64,000 nucleotides of DNA from Psychrobacter immobilis. GTDB taxonomy: Bacteria; Pseudomonadota; Gammaproteobacteria; Pseudomonadales; Moraxellaceae. Of this stretch, positions 58,424 through 64,000 are shown in pieces (position 1 is the stretch's first letter; the number at the start of each line of letters is the position of its first letter). The notes under the pieces were generated by a model that had not been told where the DNA came from, ran no database searches, and saw only the letters and a list, made by a program, of their open reading frames with translations. The stretch covers positions 2,232,001 to 2,296,000 of the forward strand of contig CAJGZL010000001.1 in assembly GCA_904846145.1 (NCBI GenBank), given 5' to 3'. The position numbers were made by a program, and so were the translations under genes.

Positions 58424-59359
58424 CTAACCAAAGACCCAATAAACCAGCGTGAACAGTGGCACCCCAATCAATAAGCTATCAACGCGATCTAGCACGCCGC
58501 CATGTCCTGCCAGCATTGTTCCCGTATCTTTAACCCCATGTTGACGCTTAAATGCGGATTCTAATAAATCTCCTGCAATCCCACTGACCGCAAGACCGTA
58601 AGCAGCTATAAAGCATAACCACCAAGCAAAAGGCGTTAGCCAAATACCTAACAAGGTAGCTAGCAAAGCTGATAATAAGCTACCAAACACAGCGCCTTCG
58701 ATACTTTTATTGGGACTGATTCTAGGGGCAAGCCCGCGTTCAAACCATTTACCTTTAAATAGCTTGCCGCATAAGAATTGCGCAATATCATTAAACTGAC
58801 TGGCGAATAACACAAACAGTAATATTCCGTATTCACCGCGCTGCCAAGTTAGCAGTTGCAAACAAACTAAGCTGATAATGAGTAACATAAAGGCCAAGCC
58901 AAAAGTGATATCCAAAGTATTTAGATAGGCATAGGGCTGCACAGCAGTTGGTTGCTGAGGGCTTAAATAATTCTTATTAGCTGCACCCTGTGAGTCGTTG
59001 ACAGTGAACTTACTAGGATAAGGGATAGCGATAGCCCGAGCTTGTAGGCCGCGAGCTTGCAATTTAACAATCAGGCGCTGTTTACTCTCTTGCCGCCATA
59101 GTCGACTGATCTCGTAGCTGCCGCGCAAGCCGATGAGCACAAAAAACCCTACCAACAAGTATTGATAGGGTTGCTCGCTATGACGAGTGATTTTGGCAAT
59201 GAGATAACAGCTACAAAGCGCCGCTAACATCCACCACCACGAGCGCGCAATCAGATAAATAGTTGGCAGACGCTTACGCAGTTTTGGCAAGGCAAGTGCG
59301 CCCCAAACGACACTAACCACTGTCATCAATCCAATAATAAATAGGGTATCAGTCGTCAT
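58424..59359 (-). CDS. cdsA: Phosphatidate cytidylyltransferase (CdsA family; YnbB-like)
   Basis: CdsA makes CDP-diacylglycerol from phosphatidate and CTP in the inner membrane. This 311-residue, multi-helix protein carries the family signature near the C-terminus: SAFKRQHGVKDTGTMLAGHG plus GVLDRVDSLL. In most bacteria the housekeeping cdsA sits next to uppS or dxr; this one is beside the lipid island and nadB, so it may be a second, dedicated copy (like E. coli YnbB). Whether a housekeeping cdsA exists elsewhere cannot be told here. Confidence 0.9.
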   Translation of the reverse strand: MTTDTLFIIGLMTVVSVVWGALALPKLRKRLPTIYLIARSWWWMLAALCSCYLIAKITRHSEQPYQYLLVGFFVLIGLRGSYEISRLWRQESKQRLIVKLQARGLQARAIAIPYPSKFTVNDSQGAANKNYLSPQQPTAVQPYAYLNTLDITFGLAFMLLIISLVCLQLLTWQRGEYGILLFVLFASQFNDIAQFLCGKLFKGKWFERGLAPRISPNKSIEGAVFGSLLSALLATLLGIWLTPFAWWLCFIAAYGLAVSGIAGDLLESAFKRQHGVKDTGTMLAGHGGVLDRVDSLLIGVPLFTLVYWVFG

Positions 59360-59462
59360 GGTAGTAACGCTCTAATTAGATATTCAAGGACACATAAAAG
59401 CTTGCGAAGATAGCGACCGTTATAAACCAAAAGTGACTGTCTATCTAAACTATCTAAACTAT

Positions 59463-61358
59463 TTAAACAAAGCTCGCAGCTTGTAGATCGTCATTATTAG
59501 CACTTTTAGTCTTATAGTACCAGTTTTCACTATCTACTATATCCGCTGAGCTTGGCATAATGATACTAATTTTGGGCCGGCTTGCCAGATTAGGATAGTC
59601 TTGACGATAATGACCGCCACGACTCTCACAGCGCTGATAAGCGGATTGTACTATCAAAGTTGCTAATTGTAGCTGGCGTGCCAGTTGAAAGCGGTCTAAG
59701 TCATTAAGTGTATCAGAACTAGGGTTAGCCGTTAAGGTTTCCTTTGACAGCTCTATATTCCATGGATCATATTTATCATGGTTCATAGCGGTGATATCTT
59801 GCTGCCACTGTTGTATTTGTCGTAATGCTCGCTCTAATTGCTTGGCATGACGAGTAATACCTAGATGACTGCTCATTAAGGCTTTTAGCTCAGCGCTGAT
59901 AGTTGCTGTATCAGCAATATCAGTAGTAACGCTTTTAGTGTGAGAAAACGTGTTAAAAGGTGTGATTGCTGATTTCTTGATTGATAAAGTTATTCGCTCA
60001 TAGTCCTCAACTATAGGGGATGACCATTGATAATCTGTTAAGTAAGCTGGCAAATGAGCGGCAATATTGCGTCCAACGGCTACGCATTCTAATAGCGAGT
60101 TACTGGCTAAGCGGTTGGCCCCGTGTAGACCAGTATACGCCACTTCACCAGCGGCATATAATCCTCGTACATCCGTTAGACCACTACTACAAGTCACGAT
60201 ACCGCCGCAGCTATAGTGGGCGGTTGGCGCAACGGGAATCGGGTCAGTGGTGATATCTAATCCTAACGCTAATAGCGTCTGATAAATCTGCGGAAAATGC
60301 TGCTTTATAAATGTCGCTGGCAAGTGACTGACATCCAAATGTACAAAGCCCAAACCATTACTTGCAATTTGTGCTGCTATCGCACGCGCGACAATATCTC
60401 GCGGTGCTAATTCTGCACGCTCATCAATATCTAGCATAAAACGCTCGCCAGTCTTCGGGCAATGCAAATGTCCACCTTCACCGCGCAGCGCTTCTGATAT
60501 CAGAAAGCTACTATCAGCTAGTGCCAAACCTGTCGGATGAAACTGTACAAACTCTAAATTAGCAAGGCGACAGCCTGCCTGCCATGCCATCATAACGCCA
60601 TCACCGACACAGACATTAGGCGCGCTGGCACGAGCGAACAATTGACCTAATCCGCCACTGGCCATAACCACGGCGCGACTATGAATAGCCAGCTGCTGCT
60701 GAGTACTATGATCAAAAACGACTGCCCCAAAACAGTGCTGTTGATGGCTCTGGTTAGCGGACTTGTTATTAGTGGATTTGTTATTAACAAGTTTATTTTC
60801 AGCGTCTGTAGATTTGGTTAATAAAGTTAAAGCCTCATAAAAAGGTAAAATAGTGATATTAGTGGCCAATTGTGCTTTTGCGATGAGCGCCTGCATAATA
60901 TGGCGACCCGTAGCATCATCAGCATGTGCCACGCGCCGACAGCCGTGACCCCCTTCTTTAGTCAAATGCAGATCACTAGTATTTATAGTCGTATTAGTAT
61001 TAGATAGACGATTAGTGTCAGTCAGCGGAATCTGAGTAAAAGGCACACCTTGAGCACATAACCACTGCACTGCTTGCCGACCTTGACTTAGAATACTAGC
61101 AGTGTTGTCAGGCGCACATAACCCTGCACCAGCGATTAAGGTATCAGCAACATGGTCACTGACGCTATCGTCTTTGGCTAAGCTTGCCGCGATACCACCT
61201 TGGGCATAATGACTTGAGCACGCTTGCAAGTCAGCTTTGCTTAATACGATGATCTTAAGTGATTTTGGTAAAGCCAGCGCGGTACTGAGACCTGCCAGTC
61301 CTGCGCCAATTATTAGGACATCAGTATAAATCACCTTAGTATTAGCTAAAGAAATCAT
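59463..61358 (-). CDS. nadB: L-aspartate oxidase
   Basis: NadB oxidises L-aspartate to iminoaspartate, the first step of de novo NAD synthesis. The product is 631 residues from the ATG at 61358, which lies 1 bp after the nadA stop. Motifs include the FAD site (VLIIGAGLAGLSTALALP), HYAQGGIAAS, GGHGCRRVAHADDATGRHI, EFVQFHPTGL and AGEVAYTGLHGANRLASNSL. It is about 90 longer than E. coli NadB (540). The extra sequence is two Asn/Ser/Thr/Lys-rich insertions (about residues 112-130 and 185-205). It forms a nadA-nadB operon. Confidence 0.95.
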   Translation of the reverse strand: MISLANTKVIYTDVLIIGAGLAGLSTALALPKSLKIIVLSKADLQACSSHYAQGGIAASLAKDDSVSDHVADTLIAGAGLCAPDNTASILSQGRQAVQWLCAQGVPFTQIPLTDTNRLSNTNTTINTSDLHLTKEGGHGCRRVAHADDATGRHIMQALIAKAQLATNITILPFYEALTLLTKSTDAENKLVNNKSTNNKSANQSHQQHCFGAVVFDHSTQQQLAIHSRAVVMASGGLGQLFARASAPNVCVGDGVMMAWQAGCRLANLEFVQFHPTGLALADSSFLISEALRGEGGHLHCPKTGERFMLDIDERAELAPRDIVARAIAAQIASNGLGFVHLDVSHLPATFIKQHFPQIYQTLLALGLDITTDPIPVAPTAHYSCGGIVTCSSGLTDVRGLYAAGEVAYTGLHGANRLASNSLLECVAVGRNIAAHLPAYLTDYQWSSPIVEDYERITLSIKKSAITPFNTFSHTKSVTTDIADTATISAELKALMSSHLGITRHAKQLERALRQIQQWQQDITAMNHDKYDPWNIELSKETLTANPSSDTLNDLDRFQLARQLQLATLIVQSAYQRCESRGGHYRQDYPNLASRPKISIIMPSSADIVDSENWYYKTKSANNDDLQAASFV

Positions 61359-61359
61359 T

Positions 61360-62499
61360 TTAGGCTGCCCCAACATCAGCAAACAGCTCACGGTCTTTGA
61401 CTATATCGCCACTAGCTGCTACGCGTTGATTGTTATTAGCAGCAAAATCGAGCATACGCTGTAGTGGCTTGCGTGCAGCTGTTGCCATCTCTTGCGTTAG
61501 TAAGACTTCACCGCTGTTATTAATTAAGCACTGCTCAACCCCTTGCAACGCATTCATCGCCATCCAAGGACAAAAAGCACAGCTTTTACAACTGGCGCTC
61601 TTGCCAGCCGTTGGCGCTGCTAAGAATGTTTTATCTGGCGAGCGTTTTTGCATCTCATGTAAGATACCCAAGTCAGTCGCTACAATAAAAGTATCGGCAT
61701 CCAGCTCATAAGTCGATTGCAGCAATTTGCTAGTCGAGCCAACCACATCAGCGAGCGCAACGACGCTATCAGGCGATTCAGGATGAACGAGTACTTTGGC
61801 CTCTGGATGTTCAGATTTTAATTGCTCAAGCTCTATCGCCTTAAACTCATTATGGACTAGACATGAGCCTTGCCATAGCAGCATATCCGCGCCTGTCTCT
61901 TGCGCGATATAGTGACCCAAATGGCGATCAGGACCCCAAATGATAGTCTCACCTTGCGCATGCAGATGACGGACAATATCGATGCCAACCGATGAGGTCA
62001 CTACCCAATCGGCCCGTGCTTTGACTGCGGCACTAGTATTAGCATAGACCACTACCGTACGCTCTGGGTGAGCATCACAAAACGCTGAGAATTCATCAAC
62101 TGGGCAGCCTAAGTCCAGCGAGCACTCAGCCTCTAGGTCTGGCATGAGGATAGTCTTATCCATACTCAAAATCTTTGCCGACTCGCCCATAAAACGTACG
62201 CCTGCGACGACTAAAGTCTGAGCGCTGTGCGCTTGCCCAAAGCGCGCCATCTCTAGCGAGTCTCCGACACAGCCACCTGTTGCCAGTGCCAAGTCTTGGA
62301 TAAAAGGGTCAACATAATAGTGAGCGACCAGCACGGCATTATTATCAATAAGTAATCGCTTGATGTTAGCCTCAACTTCTAAACGTTTGGCGCGTGGCAG
62401 ATCTGCAGGCATCTTAGCCTTGGCATATTCGATGTTAAGCTGAATGGCGTTGCGTTTATCAGTGCTAAGTAGTGGCGCGTCATAAGGATAAGTCGTCAT
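61360..62499 (-). CDS. nadA: Quinolinate synthase
   Basis: NadA condenses iminoaspartate with dihydroxyacetone phosphate to quinolinate, using an oxygen-sensitive [4Fe-4S] cluster. The 379-residue protein has the conserved [29 protein letters not shown] and the C-terminal cluster segment [14 protein letters not shown]. Other candidate ligands are the Cys in [11 protein letters not shown] and [11 protein letters not shown]. It is the first gene of nadA-nadB and is divergent from nrtR with a 267-bp shared control region. Confidence 0.96.
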   Translation of the reverse strand: MTTYPYDAPLLSTDKRNAIQLNIEYAKAKMPADLPRAKRLEVEANIKRLLIDNNAVLVAHYYVDPFIQDLALATGGCVGDSLEMARFGQAHSAQTLVVAGVRFMGESAKILSMDKTILMPDLEAECSLDLGCPVDEFSAFCDAHPERTVVVYANTSAAVKARADWVVTSSVGIDIVRHLHAQGETIIWGPDRHLGHYIAQETGADMLLWQGSCLVHNEFKAIELEQLKSEHPEAKVLVHPESPDSVVALADVVGSTSKLLQSTYELDADTFIVATDLGILHEMQKRSPDKTFLAAPTAGKSASCKSCAFCPWMAMNALQGVEQCLINNSGEVLLTQEMATAARKPLQRMLDFAANNNQRVAASGDIVKDRELFADVGAA

Positions 62500-62569
62500 A
62501 ATGAACCCTTTTTGAGATTAATATTTTAGATGAAGAAACAATGAGCTAAATAAGTAAGTTGATTTAATT

Positions 62570-62586
62570 ATGCTCATTTTGAGCAT
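62570..62586. promoter_or_regulatory. 17-bp palindrome, candidate NrtR operator
   Basis: ATGCTCATTTTGAGCAT is palindromic, with 7-bp arms and a 3-bp centre. It lies about 70 bp upstream of nadA in the gap shared with nrtR. Position and symmetry suit an operator. Assigning it to NrtR is inference. Confidence 0.5.
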
Positions 62587-62723
62587 TAATACAAGTTATT
62601 TTTATATTATTTTGCTTTAAAATAGCTTTGACGATGATGACTTTGTCTTTTAAAAGTATAAACAGCGCCTTAAAAAGGTTATTCAGGCTATACTGATTAG
62701 CATGTTTTTTTATGGCGATAGCG

Positions 62724-62749
62724 TTAATAATTAATAATTAATAATTAAT
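62724..62749. repeat. (TTAATAA)3 tandem repeat upstream of nrtR
   Basis: Three exact TTAATAA units plus TTAAT run to 17 bp before the nrtR ATG. The repeat also forms overlapping small palindromes. It could be a binding site or an AT-rich promoter/leader tract. Confidence 0.8.
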
Positions 62750-62766
62750 GAGAGTAATTGTAAAAT

Positions 62767-63723
62767 ATGACTATGTCTTATTCACATGCGCACCAACAGG
62801 GCAGTGGCACCACCGAAGTTGTTGCCGTGCTGGTTGCTATTACTGATCATACCGCACGAGTATTGACAGTAGATCAAGGTAAGCTGCTACCTAATGGGCC
62901 GCTTATGCCGTTGCATCGCTCATTACAAGCGGGTGTGCGCCAATGGGTAGAAGAGCAAACTCAGCAGCCAATGGGTTATCTTGAGCAGCTGTATACCTTT
63001 GTCGATACTAATAGACGCAACATCGACGGTCATGCCTTGGTCTATGTCAGCTATTTAGGACTGGTGCAAGAAACTCAGACGGCACAGCTACAGACCGCAG
63101 CGATTTGGCGTGATTGGTATGATTATTTCCCTTGGGAGAATCATTTGCTAGGTCGACCTATCGTGATTACCGAGCTGATTGTACCGGCTCTTGAGGCATG
63201 GGCTAATAGTGCTGAGAGTGATCTTATTAAGAAGCGCCGCCAGCAACGTATTGGACTATGTTGGGGTATCGGCGCTCATGAGTGGGTGACTGAGCACGCT
63301 CTACTACGTTATGAGATGCTCTATGAAGCGGAATTAATTCCAGAAGCACCTAACTATCAGCCAGATAAGCTAGCGGCTGGTCAGGCGAAGCTGCTAGGTA
63401 TGCCGATGTACTACGATCATAGAAGAGTCATCGTGACCGCTATCTCCAGATTGCGTGCCAAGATAGAATACCGACCATTAATCTTTGGGCTGATGAGCGA
63501 GGTGTTTACTTTGTCTCAGTTGCAACAAAGTATTGAGGCCTTATCAGGTGTGAGCTTACATAAGCAAAATTTCCGCCGTCTACTTGACTCGCAAAATTTA
63601 GTGGTGCCTACAGGGGAGAGTAGTAGCGCCCAGCGCGGTCGCCCTGCCAAGCTGTATCGCTTCGCTCATGACATTGAGCTGCAAAGCTTACTTATGGACA
63701 GCAAACTGCCCAAACGTAAGTAG
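62767..63723 (+). CDS. nrtR: NrtR-type Nudix-related transcriptional regulator of NAD metabolism
   Basis: NrtR-type regulators join an N-terminal ADP-ribose-binding Nudix domain to a C-terminal winged helix, and repress NAD biosynthesis genes. Here residues about 15-185 are Nudix-like; the region equivalent to the Nudix box (SLQAGVRQWVEEQTQQ) has lost catalytic residues, as in ligand-sensing members. The LEQLYTFVDTNRR and VYVSYLGLVQE segments are typical. The C-terminal part (FTLSQLQQSIEALSG, NFRRLLDSQNLV and RGRPAKLYRF) is the winged helix. The 318-residue protein is divergent from nadAB, its expected target. Confidence 0.85.
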   Translation: MTMSYSHAHQQGSGTTEVVAVLVAITDHTARVLTVDQGKLLPNGPLMPLHRSLQAGVRQWVEEQTQQPMGYLEQLYTFVDTNRRNIDGHALVYVSYLGLVQETQTAQLQTAAIWRDWYDYFPWENHLLGRPIVITELIVPALEAWANSAESDLIKKRRQQRIGLCWGIGAHEWVTEHALLRYEMLYEAELIPEAPNYQPDKLAAGQAKLLGMPMYYDHRRVIVTAISRLRAKIEYRPLIFGLMSEVFTLSQLQQSIEALSGVSLHKQNFRRLLDSQNLVVPTGESSSAQRGRPAKLYRFAHDIELQSLLMDSKLPKRK

Positions 63724-64000
63724 TTCTAGTGAGGTGAATGTAAGCTTTTCGTATTTTGATAAAACAAACAACAGGTATGGTTAGTCCGATATAAAAACCT
63801 TACAGCGTGACGGGTATCTATTTTTAGCAGCCTCTGTCAGCGTAGACACAGCAAGCAATAAAAATTGATACCAGTTGCGCGGCATAATAATACGTAAATG
63901 TATTATTTAGTATTGATTACAAGCAAAGTTAAAATATAAAGTGATAGATAACAAAGCTTAAATTTAGATAAGAGTGACATACTTTTTTATATAAATAATT

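Noticed and set aside
62724..62749. (TTAATAA)n as the start of a CRISPR array
   Set aside because: There are no spacers; it is a simple tandem tract in a promoter region.

Overview
The window looks like a contiguous chromosomal segment of a Moraxellaceae gammaproteobacterium, most likely Psychrobacter. The grounds are the AT-rich base use, the fused nuoCD, the dut-algC-argB and leuS-lptE gene orders, an AdeIJK/MexAB-OprM-type efflux operon, and proteins with the hydrophilic low-complexity insertions common in that group. Genus assignment is inference. No rRNA, tRNA, CRISPR array, prophage or intact insertion sequence was seen.

Layout. 1-12 kb: lptE and leuS, an ArsC/Spx-like reductase, a small secreted protein, then argB, a phosphomannomutase (algC-like) with a repeat-filled insertion, dut, mgtE and the helicase rep. 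12-22 kb: a small lipoprotein, hemB, an RND multidrug efflux operon (adaptor, pump, outer-membrane channel) and ispB. 22-24 kb: rplU-rpmA and lolA. 24.7-41 kb: the 13-gene nuo operon for respiratory complex I, then fpr. 42-49 kb: a lineage-specific unknown protein, a MscS channel, ybeY and ybeZ, and two ubiquinone-biosynthesis flavin hydroxylases. 49-52 kb: a PIN-like protein, an unknown membrane protein and an OmpA-like lipoprotein. 52-59 kb: a LysO-type exporter and a lipid-metabolism island. 59-64 kb: nadB and nadA, with a divergent NrtR-type regulator.

The most unusual part is the lipid island at 53.3-59.4 kb. One 875-residue protein joins a CDP-alcohol phosphatidyltransferase domain, an alpha/beta hydrolase and a SAM-dependent methyltransferase, which corresponds to E. 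coli YnbA fused to YnbC. It is translationally coupled to a patatin-like protein whose nucleophile serine is a cysteine, then to a short-chain dehydrogenase. A CdsA-type CDP-diacylglycerol synthase (YnbB-like) lies just beyond, on the other strand. The transferase motif has Asn in place of two of its four aspartates. Together they look like a pathway for making or remodelling an unidentified phospholipid.

Other points: a nearly perfect 17-bp palindrome and (TTAATAA)n repeats between nadA and nrtR; an N-terminal extension on NuoK backed by a strong ribosome binding site; a hairpin in the nuo leader; a strong terminator between ybeZ and ybeY; and several small dispersed or inverted repeats in intergenic DNA.
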